NCBI GenBank assembly: GCA_013396655.1
Contig: WBMV01005073.1
Location: forward strand, 496,001-560,000
Length of the DNA stretch: 64,000 bases
Direction of reading: 5' to 3'
Source: Campylorhamphus procurvoides
Lineage: Eukaryota > Chordata > Aves > Passeriformes > Dendrocolaptidae
Shown: piece after piece, positions 38,554 through 51,690 of the stretch
How the letters are laid out: every line of letters starts with the position of its first letter
How positions within the stretch are numbered: the first letter of the stretch is position 1
Notes under the pieces: model-generated
Databases searched by the model: none
What the model was told of the DNA's origin: nothing
The model's input: the letters and a program-made list of their open reading frames with translations, nothing else
Translations under genes and position numbers: made by a program

Positions 38554-40383
38554 GAACCTTTCCCTGTACTATCCAGATGAAACAATCAAATTAAAAATAT
38601 CATAATCATAAGATAACTAGCCATGCACTCCTTTGATAAATGATGTCAAACATGTAACGTATTCATACAAAACATGCAATGATTCAAACTTTCTTAGAAA
38701 GTCCAATAGAGGCATAAGATCATACCTTTGAAATTAAAAGTTACTAACTCATTTCAAAGTAGGTTCGAGAGCTCATTCTTACTAATGATTTTGTTACTTT
38801 GTTGGAGTTTTTTTATAAAAAAGGGAATTTACAGTGGTTTAATACTTTCAATTAGTCCTTGCCTGGTCCACTTGTTAAAACTTGAAAATCTTTTCTAAGC
38901 ATTAACGCTTACAGAATTAAGGTTTTTGGTTTTTTATTAGTGAGAATACTGCAGAGTATTACTGAGATACCCACCAGCTGCTGTTGTTTTCTATTTGTTA
39001 TTGCAAACAAATTATTATTATCAATTAGTTCTGAATAGTTTTACCAATTATCTGTTAGCAGTGAACAAAATCAATGAATATTTGAAAAGAAAGTGAATAC
39101 AGATGACAATGAAAGCCAAAAAGACCATCCAGGCAATTAAATCCACCCCTCCGTTGAGAATTAATCACTTCAGTTTATAACACCGAATATGGGTGTGGGA
39201 GGAGTAGGGAGTAGGATGATAAAAGAAGTGCCAGCAATAAATAGGTTTTTCCTTAAATCAGTATAAATATTGGAGGTTTTAAAAGGTTTGAAATGCTGAT
39301 GCAGGCATCTTCTTTATCATTTCCAGGTAGAGGTATTAACTTCCAGATAAGGGGTTTGCTTAATGCTTTTAATCTTTCAACCACAGCAAACAAATCAGTT
39401 TTGTTTATTTACTCGAGTATTAGGCACATTTTAAAATGGAAATATCTCGCTAAAAATTTGTATATTTTGAGCCTGTTTTCTGTCTTTTACTTTTAGCCTT
39501 TTGGTACTCTTTTTTTTTAAAGCAAAGTTAGCATGCAAAAAGAATAATTTAATTGAGCAATAAAGATCCTGATATTTTCATGTATCTAAGAAATCTAAAA
39601 TGCTCTGCAGCTCACTGAAATAAAATAAATTCAGTAAGGTTTTGCTTTTCTCCACTCATTGTTTAGTTAAGTTTTTATTACCAGTGTGGTTCTTATGATG
39701 GCTGAAGGAATGACAGCACAGAAGCCTCAAGTTCTTTGCTTACACAGCAGCTAGGAACAGTTCAAGTGGAAGAAATGCAAAGTTATTCCACCAGTGTAGA
39801 TCCACTGCACATTTGACCTAACACTACCATATCTTCTAAAGCAAAATGGCCAGTCAGGTTTCAGTTCAGTAGACTTTTTTTATGCTTATGTGAACTACCA
39901 ACTGTGCCAAACTGCATGTCCTGGTTCTATAATGCTCTTTCCAACACGCCAATAATCAACACCTTAGTAGGATTTGAACAACCTAGGAAGGACCTGAATA
40001 TCAGCTACTGGGAATCAATATTTCCAGCACCTCCTCAAGGAAAATGGTAGATGAGAAAATGCTCAAGAAGAGATAATAAAGACCTACACAAAAGAACAAA
40101 CACGGGTCTGACATTTAAATGTGCATCTCATAAGGTATAATTTACATTTCAAGCTTTGATTCAGATGTCTACATTAGTTACAAGGCATAATCCTTTCTAT
40201 CTAATTTCAAATGCCTGCCATGGACTCTTTCAGCACAATTTGTAGTGCAACATTATGTCCTGAAGCAAAACCATAGCTACCATGCAATATATGGCTCTTC
40301 TATAGATTATCCATGATCACAGCTAATGATTATTCATGGTATTGTTATTGATATTATTACTACTACCATCAGCATAACATCTA

Positions 40384-40465
40384 GCTACAGATCAAGTGCT
40401 TCATGCAGTACAAACACTGAATAAAAATACAGTCTATGTCCTATGGGGCTTGCAATCTAATTTTA
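40384..40465. mobile_element. Probable ancient amniote interspersed repeat fragment
   Basis: The segment reads GTGCTTCATGCAGTACAAAC, then CTGAATAAAAATACAGTC, then CTATGGGGCTTGCAATCTAA. This order (GTGCTGTACAAAC, tACAGTCCCTGCCCC, AGAGCTTACAATCTAA) matches an old repeat that I recall as common in turtle and crocodilian genomes and also present in birds. I do not know its family name with certainty. The match is clear in order and spacing but comes from memory. Confidence 0.45.
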
Positions 40466-43166
40466 AAAAGAAAAAAACCAAATAAAACTCAAAACACAAA
40501 AGAAAGAACTGCAATAAGGGAATAAATCATGTCAGAAAGTCAAATTGACTCACATGATAGCCAGTAGTCTTGCAGAACACTTGTATAGACTAGCTGAACA
40601 GTGCTACAATGTGTATTCACTTCAAGTGCCAGTGCCATCTTCAATGCCATTTCTTTTGGCATGGAAACAGCTGCTTCCTCCTCCTTTTCATTTCTGATTG
40701 CTCAGGAAATTAAATTATCCACTTAGCATAACCTATTGCAACTTGTTAAGGATTCACCATGTCAAAAACTACTGAAATGAAAGCAAGTGTAATAAAAAGC
40801 ATATTGATTTTTTTTCTGCATGTAAAAATAGACATCTCTATCAGCCATGTTGAGAAATCTGTTACATTTACTTATTACAGAGGGAAGTTAATAAAAGAAC
40901 TGTGTAAGGACTAATTACCACAAAGAGCTGAGTTCTAAAACCTACCAAAAACACCTCTGTGAATAAATCTGACCAGCATCTTTGTCCCTTACTCACAAGG
41001 TAGTCAACCCAGGGGCAAAAATTTGGTCACTAACACACAGAACAAACTTATGAGTTCCATAAGGATATACGTATGAACAAGAATAACCTACTCGCCTTCC
41101 AAGTCCCCCAAATGAGCCCCCTGCTACAGTGATTTTGTAGGGGGTTTCTGTGCGGTTTCTGAGACATGACACTTTTGCCTGATGTGACTACAGGGCTCCT
41201 CTTACTCTATTTGAAGTCCTCTGCAGGCATCTATGGCATAACTCAATTACTAAATGCAAAGGAAATCCCTCAGAAAAACTTGATGTAAGGTGGGCTCCCA
41301 TGCCCAAATGATGTTTTCATTGCACTCTAGTTATTGACCCCTCTTCAGAAAGCACTTGCAACTTCTCTCCAGTCCGTAGTACATGGCATTGGAATTTTGA
41401 CATTTAGGTGCACAAAAGAAAGAGGATGCTTGCCATGTAACACAAGTGGATCTATTATCCTACGCAATTTCTTTCTGTCTCATATCCTGACTCATCAGGA
41501 TACAACACATAACAGAAGGCACTATGTAGAACAAACTTTTCACAATTTTTTTATTCTTTTATGCTTTTTGTTACTGCACAATCAATTTACAAATATAGTA
41601 GGCAATATTTCAAGTACCAAAATAAGAAAACGGCACTAAAAAAGAAATGGAAAAAGAAAAGAATGAAAATGACAAAAAAAAATCATTCTGCTCTCCTAAA
41701 ATCTCCTCAGGAAGAAAACTGCTCACAACTCAAAACCAGAGAAATAACCATTTAAAAATAGATTCTATCTGCCTGCATCCATCATTCTTTCCCCTGTTTG
41801 TCAAGACTCTATGGCCTTGAGCTCTGCTTTAATTCATAATGGTAAATTAAGTTCATCCTTTATTTAATCTCAATTTAATAAATTACTGCTAAACGGTCCT
41901 TCCGGTAATTTATTAACATAAAATAATGGTTTTACAGGAGGCCATTCCAAGCTGTTCTGAGCCAGAGAACAGCTAGTCCACAGCTTTATTAGGTTTTCAC
42001 TCTGTTAATACATATCCACCTTTCCATGAATTTTGGGGGTTTGGTTTCTGTAAGATGGTATTTTTCCAAGTATACAGTTTTTGATGGTTTCATGAGCAAC
42101 TTAATATTCAGTAATAGATATTTAGTTTTATTACAGTTCTTATTGACACTGTTAGCCAACTTTGTTCTGTAGAAATGTAGTATCAGATAAGAGTCCTAGA
42201 ACTTCCCCTTTGGTGTCTTGGTTTCCTTAAACTGCTCAAAAGAAAAGCAGCATTAAATTGATCCATTAAAGAATTCTAGACCTAACTATAATGTCAACCT
42301 GTAGCTTAATATAAATCAAAACAGTATTTTAATGCCCTGGAAAAGGTGTTTTCTTTTAGTTCATTCACCTAGTGTGAGCTCAGAGCTCATCAGTTTAATC
42401 ATGTGCACTGCAAAATTATTTAGAGAGTTCTTCTGTATCAGACTTTGGTTTGGATGCAGTTGTGGAGTATTTGGACCTAATAAGAGGCAGATTATATTGA
42501 TGTGCATGTTCTTTCTCAAAGTCTGGCAAATGACAAAGGAATAATAGCCTCTTCAGGAGAGCAAGGATACAGAGTCACAGTGTACATTTTCTGAAGAGCA
42601 TTTGAGTTTTTTGAAAGAACATTAGTTTCTGATAGCAGTACATTGGTAGGACCAACGTATCTAACGATGGACACATAAGTTTCCTATCTCTAAGGACATT
42701 AGCCAAGCCTTGTTAATAAATACCAAATTCACTTACAAAAAGTTGAATAAGATACGAAGTAAGAGTTAAATACGAAGATAGCTGTAATGTCCTGGATTTC
42801 AGCTAACCACATGAGAATTTTTTTGCTTCATTTTGAATATCTATTTTAGAGATAAAAAGTGTTAGCAACTAGTGTAGTGAAAGAGTTTAAAGAGGTATAC
42901 ACTCCAGCATCCCAAGATGAGATAAGAAGTTTAGACCAGAAATACCTTGCAAGTGAAAGATGTCTCAGAACTCCCTTCTGCCAGAACAAGAAACTGTAGT
43001 TGGTCAACTGCCTGATTGAAAATATTAGCTTACAGCAAAAGTATTTTTTCCTCCCTTCAACTTGCATCAGTTGGTCCACCATGAAAACAAGGTATATAGA
43101 GTTTAGATATCAGATGATACAAATTATATTCCTCAAAAATCCTCTTCCCTGCTGTGATGGCAAATT

Positions 43167-43182
43167 AAAAAAAAAAAAAAAA
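43167..43182 (+). repeat. Poly-A run (16 nt)
   Basis: Sixteen consecutive A residues. No retroposed gene body is visible just upstream. Confidence 0.9.
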
Positions 43183-45639
43183 GACATCAGATTGAACGAT
43201 AAGCATTATATTAACTGGAAGCTTTGACAGTTATTGTATATTTTCATATCTCAAGAAAAGGTAGACCATGTGGTTGTTTTGTAAATTTTTGCTTCATTTA
43301 AATCTACTATTAACCCCAACTAACTGGTTTATTATGGTATAATCACATTAGTCTTTTAAAACAGAAACTACACTTGAAAAGGTATTTGTGGACATGCCCT
43401 TTATAACAGTAACAAAAGAAAATTTGCTTCTTTTGAGGAAATTCTAAGTGTGCACACAGAAACATTTAGATAAAGGTCAGATTTTTAACTATAGTAGTTA
43501 TGCATTTGTACAAATCACAGATTCCTTTTGTTGTTGTAATCAACATAAACAATGAGCTGTGTTTTGTGCTGTTCTGGACCTCTAATGTTATTAAGTTTAT
43601 GAAATTTATTTGCAAAATAAAATTTGATTGATTGATTGACCCCACTGGTGTTCGATGCATAGCAAGGATCACCTCAAAGGCTAATCATTTTGCCAAAGTG
43701 CTCAAATCTGAGAATGAAACCTGAAGCTTTAATATCTTCTATCACATGGTCAGGACTCTTAAAGAAGCAGCTTGTGGGCAGTCTGTGTCTTACAGTTCTC
43801 AACTACCTCTGGGAGTCAAGTGCTCCTGATGAATCTTATGATATGCTCCAGACAGACTGTACCATGGTGGTAATAAAAAGATTAAGCAGATAAAAGGCAG
43901 ACATCAGTACAATAAAAAGTGAAAGGTATGCTTTTTGAAGTGGAAAAGGAAACAAAATACTGTGATAATGAGCTAACAAAAAACATGAGAAAGGTTTCTC
44001 CTGAGTTATAAGAGATGGTATTCTGGCACCTATTAGTGTTAATAGCTTCATAACAGTTTTTCTGACACAGAAAATTATTTTACCTGGATATTCACAAAGT
44101 CAAGGTCTCCTTTCTGTGTGGCCTATAATTATGCAGTTCTAACTGTCCTAGCATTCATAGGAGGGAATATTTATATTCCATCAGATTAATTTTTTTCTCC
44201 ACTCTCTGCTTTCATCACGGCATCCTCCTCAACACAAGAACAAAAAATTCAAAATGGAGTAAGGTGGAAAGCAGTGGCACATGGTACTTGCTTTTCAATA
44301 CAAATGAAATTTGTTTTTTATGAACCATAACAAGGCAGAAAGCAAAACAGAGGTGGAATCCAAGAGAGAACCACTTTCCATGGCAACCTCTCCTTGAATA
44401 TATCACAGCAGGACCAAGAGGAGGCAACTTTTAAACATTTACATATGTGTCTGAAAACCATACCAAACAACTACCAACATACTTATTATTCTTTAAGTTC
44501 TGTGAACTTTCTTCCAATTCCAGCTAACTCACTTTCCTTTCAATACGAGTTCACTCCAGGCCATTCATTCAGTGCATGTGCATCCAAGAGCAGTCCAGCA
44601 CACAAATACAAAATACTTCTGTTTTACATCAATGTGTTATCAGATTCTTTCTGATGATCACACAAGGTTTTTCAATTGCAGATCCACACTAGATAGAGGC
44701 AAATATTACTAAAATGTCTACTGTCTATTGTATTTTAATGGTGAACATTTACTGGCAAGATTTCCTGAAGAAACGTACATTCAAATCAATATCATCCAAT
44801 GACTTTCATTAGCTGGGATAGCCCATGTATCAACTCCACTCAATAAAATCTATTTTAAACTGAAAGGAAAGGAAAAGTATGGGATTAAGCTTTTGTTTCT
44901 GTTTTGGTAGGTATCATATTCTGGTGGGAGGGTTTTTTTCTCCTTTGGTGAAGCTTGTGGTCTAATGCTCATCCTTTCTGATCTAGGTATGAAGACCAGG
45001 CATATTAGCAATTGCCTGTGCATGCTGTGTTCTCACAGTACTGTGTATTTATAGATAAGATGACCACATCATGGACTATTAGAACAACCTATTCCATAAG
45101 GAATATCAATAATCAGACATCACATCCTTGCAAAACTGAAATATATATTTTCAGCCCACACATTTGCTGAAGGCAAAGAAAGAAAAACGAAATTATTGGA
45201 TGAAGGCAAATCTTAAAATGGCTTAGTGTTATGGGTGTGGTGAGAAAATGCCCTTCATCCCAGCCAAATGCTTTACACCTGATAAGTACTGAATAAACAA
45301 ATGAAAGGAATTATCTATGTAGTTGAAAGAATTCCCATGACATAGGAAATAAAATTATTCAGAAGCAAAGGAGACATATTATGTTTCTTGTGTTCAAATG
45401 AATGAGGCCTGAACAAAAAGAAAATCTTGCCAGGAAATAGCAAAAATAGCAGCATGACAAAAGAGTGCATTTAGCAGAATGGGCGACAAAGCTAACAAAA
45501 ACTTCTGGGATCTCGTTGCAGTCATAAGGAAACCTTCAACAGCCTAGTGCTAGGTCAGCAGTGCTCATGAACCAACACAGACCAGATCAGGACTAACAAG
45601 CAAGCTGCTGATCTCTCAGCTCAGCCCCTATTGCTGCTG

Positions 45640-45772
45640 TTCTGGCCATGAGCACATTTCTTGATCCTCTACACATCAGGTTCCCTCACTGGTAAAATGT
45701 GACGAAAAGTGCTAGTTTTCTTTGTCATAAATTTTGGTATTTACAAAGCACTCTACAACAGTGTAAAACACC
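45640..45772 (+). mobile_element. Probable MIR-like (CORE-type) SINE remnant
   Basis: The segment follows the MIR layout: CTGGCCATGAGCACATTTCT (compare the ...TGGGCAAGTCACTTAAC region), CCTCTACACATCAGGTTCCC, TCACTGGTAAAATGTG (compare CTCATCTGTAAAATGGG), and after a diverged stretch TTACAAAGCACTCTACAACA (compare TGTAAAGCGCTTAGAACAGT). Phrases occur in the right order at nearly the right spacing. The tRNA-derived head with A and B boxes is not recognisable. SINEs of this group are ancient in amniotes, which fits the divergence. Confidence 0.5.
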
Positions 45773-46714
45773 GTGCAGTTCACATTCAAGGATTTCAAAG
45801 GTTGAAGAGATCTTGAATGTGAAAATACCATCCTTAACATGTCTTGTTAGAAAAGCTTCTTTGCAATACACTTAGATAACTGATTAGGTTTCTCTTAAAA
45901 GATTTCAGAAATGCATAATTTTATCAAACATAACAAGACTGAAATCATGAAAGTATCAACTATTGCAACTCAGTATATTCAGGATACATCACAGATGAAA
46001 CTGAAGCTAAGATTTTTGTAACTGTTGTCATTCTCAAGATGTCCTATATTAATATGGATCTATCTGGTAAGAAAACCAGTCAAATAAAATTTTTCAGTCA
46101 TTGATTCTCTTCCAGTTTAGAAAATCAGGTATATTGAATACATGCATCCATACCAAACAAGCAAAATGTTTTAGCAGGAGAAAATCTATTATGCCATTAC
46201 AGTTGGCAGGCAGGCAGTATTTATAGCTTAGCTTGCATATATGTCGTGGCTGACATTAGCACAATAGAGAAGGGATTTTCTATTACCACTTCCAATTGTT
46301 TATGTAAGTCATGGCAGTAGAATTAGACCTTAGTTTGATTTTTCAGATTCAAATCCTTTTCTAAATGTTATTGTTTCTCTAAGACAACATTTGCCTCTCA
46401 ACAGATCTGACTGATAGATCTGACTATGTGTTAAGTTGGTAGACTGAAGTAATGAGTATATTTTTAAGAAATAAAAATATATAACCTATGGTTTCAACCC
46501 TCATAGTTTCAAATCAATTCCTGAGAAAACACCCTATAATAAATATGATAGCATTTTTCTCAGGCAAAAAAAATTGTGTGTGTGCCTCTGCAGGGTGAAA
46601 TTGACAGCAGGGCCAGAGCATGTCCTTGGCCAGATCAAGGAAAGGACACAAAACTGAGCTGCTGCAACCAACTGATACTGTGACATTGTCTGATTCATGG
46701 TCATAGGTAGGTCA

Positions 46715-46739
46715 TTAGGTAAACTTCTTGTTTACCTAA
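46715..46739. promoter_or_regulatory. Inverted pair of forkhead-like motifs
   Basis: TTAGGTAAAC (46715-46724) and GTTTACCTAA (46730-46739) are perfect reverse complements separated by TTCTT. The right arm with the adjacent T gives TGTTTAC, the classical forkhead (FOX) core. The left arm carries the same GTAAAC core on the opposite strand. The palindrome is seen directly. A binding role is inference. Confidence 0.4.
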
Positions 46740-48923
46740 ATAGGTCTGGATTTCCGAACTAGAAATGAATAGGATAGAGACCCATTGATATCTAAAGCAA
46801 AAGCATCACATAGATCAGTGAAGCCTTAAGATGCCTACCTTTTATTTAGGCTCCTAAATAACCATTGACTTATAATACTTAAAAAACCTATAATACAATA
46901 ACACTGTTAGGATCCCCAGCATTTTTTTGATTCATGCCCAAGTACTGCAGAATGCCAACAAAAATTCCAGTCAATAACAAATATCTCTGTTATGCTGAGA
47001 GAGCAAACAAATTTGAGAAAGCAGCAATCACAGTTCTGATTTTTAACTTAAAATTAAAAAAAAAAGAAATTTACTGTATCAAAATGCAGTGAACTTTATA
47101 CATATGCACATTAAAGTACTACCTAAATAGCTTCAGTATAGAGGATATTAATGCTTTTGCTAATGGTGCAAAGAAGATGTTGAAATACAAAAATTAGCTT
47201 TATATATATGCACCAGTATTTTACTTCAAAAATTGCCAGGTATTTGTGTTTCAGGAGCCCTAAATTACGCATGGAAAAACCAAGATTTTTTTGTGTAACA
47301 TTTGACATCAGTTTACTTTCTACCTGTCAATTTACAAAACAGTGCTCTGTCTCTTAAATGATACGTGACCAGCTAAAATGGAACCCAGGCCACTTTGTGG
47401 AAAACAGAGGAAGTGAAATGTAAGGAAAAATTGCTAGGCAAGCCCATATGCTGACAAAAGAAATACAGGACTTTTCAAGAAAAGGAGAAATTAAGTCAGT
47501 TTCAAGTGGATTATGTTCTCTCTGCTCTCAGCTTTCTTCCTCCATGGTGTTACTAGTCCAGCCCCTAGTTAAAAGACAACTTCTTGCTGTTCTTAACACT
47601 TCACAAAGTATAATTCATAATGCTTGTCTTTGTGTTCACAGTTCTGAGTGTCCTCAGGGAAGGCAACCTAGGGACTGTTAGTATAAAGTTACCCAAAGTG
47701 AGACTCTCAGGTGTTAATTTTCTAACCAGTCCATTTCTGTCTCTTGATTCAGTTGAAATATATAAAAAGAAAAAATCAAATATATTTCTCTTGGACTGAT
47801 CTTCCTTCAAATGTTTTTAAGGCAAAAAATCCTTGAATTTTATCACATTTTTCCTCTTAGGACCAAGCAACAAAGGTCGTGATTACTGCTTGCAGTCCAT
47901 GATTTACTATTATGAATGTAGCAATAATAACAAACAAAAACCCCAACCAAATATATTTGTACATAAATCTTTAAATAAGCAAACCAATAAATCTGTAAAA
48001 ATGTATAATTTAATAACAGACCTCAGGCCCTGCATGCTAATCTATCTTCTTTGACTTGTTGGCTGAAGAGGTAAGGAGTGAGACACAGTATTCCTTACCT
48101 GCATGAAGATTGGAGAGATTGTCTGAATATACTCTTTGCTGAGAACAAATTAATCTCATTTAAAGCTCTTGGACATGGACCAACTTTCAGTCCAAATAAA
48201 CAGAGACCATGCCCAGTCAAACTGCTACCCACAAAGGGCTTCACACTTGCTCCTTCTCTGTCAGTGCTGGGGAAGGCTGAGGATTATGATAGTAGGAGAC
48301 AGCCAGACTATCTTTCCAGGTCAGAACAGAGGTGTCCTGGATAACATGGAAAATCTTACAGTATGTTATACCTAATCTGTATGCATAACAATAGCAACAG
48401 AGAACTCTGGTTTGCAGTATTTTCAATGTGTCACATAGGACAAGGTGCCTAAGAGACAAATCAGCACACTGGATTTTACTGCCAATGTTACTATTCTTTA
48501 AAATTCTGACTAAACTGAAATAGTAATTTATGAGCCAGCAGCACTTTTGCAGCTCAAGTGCATATTTTACAGCAAGCAGCAAGTCTCTTCTCACATGCTT
48601 TATGGGCTATATTTTTCGGTGCTCCAAAGACATCTAGACACAGTGAAATGGCCCAGCAAAAGTTTCACTTGTTTTTGTATATTACCCTCTATTAATGGGA
48701 AAACAGTTTTGCAAGAATAGACTCAACCTGTCTAGAATTTCCACAATGCAGATAGTCTTTACATCTGTTGCTGGCCTAATTCTGTGTCTGTACCTAATTC
48801 TTGTTTTCCAAGACAATAATTTTATTTCCAAGAAATGAGGGAATATGTTATTCTAGAAGTTTTAAAAATGTGTGAGCTTTAGGTCATCTTTCAAACACCA
48901 ATTCACACAAATTCAAGATGACA

Positions 48924-49222
48924 GGAAAGATGGAGAGGGACCTTTGTCGTGGAGTGTAGTGATGGAATGAAAGATAACAGTTTTAAAATGGATTAGGATA
49001 GGTTTAGATTAGATATTAACAAGAAATTCTTTAGATGAGGGTGGTGAGACACTGAAACAAGTTTCCCAGAGAAGTTGTGGACACTTCATCCTTGAAAGTG
49101 GCCAGCGGGATGGGGATTTGAACAACATGGTCTAGTGGAAAGTGTCCCTGCCTATTGCAGGGGGTTTGGAACTGGATGATATTTAGTGTCATTTCCAACC
49201 CAAACTGTTCTACGATTCTATA
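48924..49222 (+). mobile_element. CR1 LINE, 3'-end fragment (plus strand)
   Basis: It begins GGAAAGATGGAGAGGGACCT and runs through TTTAGATTAGATATTAACAA, GAGGGTGGTGAGACACTGAA, CCCAGAGAAGTTGTGGACAC, GGTCTAGTGGAAAGTGTCCC and GGAACTGGATGATATTTAG to the terminal TACGATTCTATAAG. These are the standard phrases of the avian CR1 3' end in the right order. About 300 bp of the 3' untranslated end is preserved, and the reverse transcriptase ORF is absent through 5' truncation. The terminal octamer is present about once, slightly mutated. The copy is moderately diverged. Minus-strand frames over it are artefacts. Confidence 0.95.
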
Positions 49223-51540
49223 AGAAAACAAACTGGGAGGGCCTGGACTACCTACAGCAAAGGGGAACCCCAGATTGGGAGGCAGAGACTATCAAATGAA
49301 AGGTGCTTCACACGCTCCCTTGCTTTACAATGGCAGCCATGAAACTCTTAGTTGCATTACAGAGACTTGCTAAATTTACTAATTATATAAGGGCCAGTGA
49401 CAACATCCAGTGTGTTAGCATGAGAGGGTATTGGAAGAGACCTCCAGAAAGAGAGGACAAGCATTTGCACCTGTGTCAGTGTGGCAGGGCTCAGCATTCT
49501 GCCTCCTCTTTGAAGAGGAATAGCATGCTCTCTGAAGGAAGCAGTTCAGAATATTTTGTTTTCATGGCATTTTCTCTTCTTTTGTTTATAAACTTCAGCT
49601 TTACACACACTAAATTTAATTTCATTTACCATACACTTCACTCATCTAAATCTCTCTGGATCACTCTGTACTGTTCATAAGTATTTGCTTTCTTCTCTGA
49701 AGCATTCACATCTATTATCACTTGAGAAGTTCCACCACTGCTCCTGGGGATATAAACTCTCAGCTTCTTTCAGGAGAAGAAAGACTGCATCTTTGTATTT
49801 TACCATTGCAATCAACTTTTTATATGGAACATTGCTAATCAGTTTTACCTGTATCCTAGGAACAATGAATACAATTTCTAAGTTAAAATCATCAGAATGC
49901 AGTAAAATAGCTTAATTTTCAAGCAGCTATGAGCCTAACATTTTACCTGTCTCAGAAGTGTCTGTTCCCTTCTACTTAACTGAATCAAAATTAGCTAAAT
50001 TAGACAGGGGTGTCACAGAGTATTAAGTTCCTAATTGCACAGATACATTAAACAATTCAGTGAAACATCAGGGAAAAATTACATCCAAATATGGAATAAC
50101 ATTGACATGAATTATATCTATTGCATAATATTTTTGTGGTATATATCAGTAATAACTGTACTATTAGTAAGATGCAGCTATTCTAATTCTCCTCTAAGGG
50201 GTTAATCTAAGCAGGTTTAGGAAGGAATGCTAAACAATTCAACCTGTAAGCATTCAGTACACTGAAGAAGACCTTAGAAAGAGTGATTTAAAAGAATCTG
50301 CCTCTAGTGTTATTCCATCTGCAAGCATGATTAATATATCATATTGTACTTAATAGTAAAGGTCTCTTCAAATCAGTATTATTTTAAACAAGCCCTCTGA
50401 ATCATAAGAACAAAGTTGAATGCTAAGTGATCCACCACTTTAATATTAAAATAAAAGGGTAAAAAAAGACTGATTTGCAGAAACTACAAACATCTTAAGA
50501 GGTGGGCAACTGACATTCAAAGAATGTTTTTTTTCTGATTTCTTCTTCTGGGACTTTTGATATTCCTATGTTTTATCTAATACTTTTAGCATCATAAAAA
50601 ATGAAACCAGCCATTATATTCTCTAGAATAGTATGCAGTAAACAGATTACATAAATAATTCTGACTAATTTTACAGAAAAATATCTCATTACATTTATGT
50701 AACAAGGTGACCGACATATGAAGAGTGGAGCATAAATCTGCCAAGACTATATGCCTAACTTTAAAAAATCCACTGAACCCATCAGCCCCAGAGTCACTAC
50801 TGTGAAGGTCCAGTAACACTGTCTGAAATGAACAGCAGCACTGAGGCATGTTAGTAAACAACACATTTCATTTTAGCATTAAAAACCTAGGTCTGTACAA
50901 ACGCAGAGATACATTGTGTTTGGATTAGAGGATTATTGCCCCCCAGACAGAAACTGGCTGCAAGATATAACTCAAGAGTTATATTAGTCTTTCTTTCAAA
51001 TAATTTCATAAATATAATTTGCAACTTCATCTTAGTTTACTAATTTGGAGATTGTGTTTTCGGAATTCCCTGGTTCCTTGTCAGAATCCTATGAATTCTC
51101 CCTCTGTTGGTTAGTATACACACCCACACTCCATATCCACCCAACATATTCAGCCACCTCTCTACTGTAAAACTTGTTCTTTCAGTTGAGAATGTACTTA
51201 AACACAGTAAACTGGAATATATCATACCCCTATATTATTGTGAAGGAAAGATGTTAAATTATATTCCTGTCTGTCATTTCTAAAAGACTGCTGAGTTTAT
51301 TTCTATATTTAAAACTTGAGTGAAAAAAACATATACATAGGATGATTTAAGAGAACGAAAGAGGAAGAAGCTAATAAACCTAGAACAACCACCAAATGGC
51401 AAGCAAGTTTATCTACATATTTTTTTTCTAGCACAGCTATATCTACATTTAAAATATCTACACTTGCTGCACATTAAGAGCAATGTTAAACATAAAGACA
51501 CTATTCAGAACCCTGCTGCTTGTATGATTCAGCCCAATTC
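49223..51540. other. Intergenic DNA between CR1 fragments
   Basis: No gene is supported. The 125-codon plus-strand frame at 49303-49680 begins just after a CR1 end and overlaps a possible second CR1-derived stretch at 49596-49680. Its translation shows no domain. The remainder (49700-51540) is unique AT-rich sequence with nothing recognisable. Confidence 0.6.
49596..49680 (-). mobile_element. Possible ancient CR1-like remnant (minus strand)
   Basis: The plus strand reads CTTTACACACACTAAATTTA, ATTTCATTTACCATACACTT and CATCTAAATCTCTCTGGATC. This resembles the antisense of the CR1 3' coding end (…TTAAATTTCATCTCATTTAC…, …TCTAAATCTCTCTGGAT…). Similarity is patchy and recalled, so this is tentative. 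Confidence 0.3.
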
Positions 51541-51690
51541 CAGTATGTACAACCTTGTATTTGGCATGTTGAATTTAATTTGCCTTCATGCTGCCTAATC
51601 CTCCACCTGTATTAGCAGTCAGCAGAATTTCTTGAGATTTTCTCTGGCCTGAATTTTTTAACTTCATTTGAAAATTTAAATAACAAATAT
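51541..51690 (-). mobile_element. Probable ancient CR1-type LINE fragment (minus strand)
   Basis: The plus strand contains ACCTTGTATTTGGCATGTTG, AATTTAATTTGCCTTCATGC and TGCCTAATCCTCCACCTGTA, followed by diverged text ending in TTTTTTAACTTCATTTGAAA. This order matches, from memory, the antisense of old CR1 subfamilies seen in reptiles and birds (…TGAATTTAATTTGCCATTT…TGCCTAATC…). Those subfamilies are much older than the CR1 tails at 48.9 and 56.4 kb. Confidence 0.48.

Larger units (their letters stand above)
38354..48923. other. Intergenic DNA with ancient repeat remnants
   Basis: No gene was seen. The longest open frames (such as 41334-41639) have no recognisable domain. The stretch includes low-complexity A/C tracts (38525-38553, 47930-47951), a poly-A run of 16 (43167-43182), a short (GATT)n run (43624-43639), a probable ancient repeat at 40384-40465, a probable MIR-like SINE at 45640-45772, and a perfect 10-bp inverted repeat of forkhead-like sites at 46715-46739. 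Confidence 0.62.

Noticed and set aside
46402..46424. Direct repeat of AGATCTGACT with 13-bp period
   Set aside because: Too short to be informative.
49303..49680. 125-codon plus-strand frame
   Set aside because: It starts just after a CR1 end and runs into another possible repeat remnant, with no recognisable domain.
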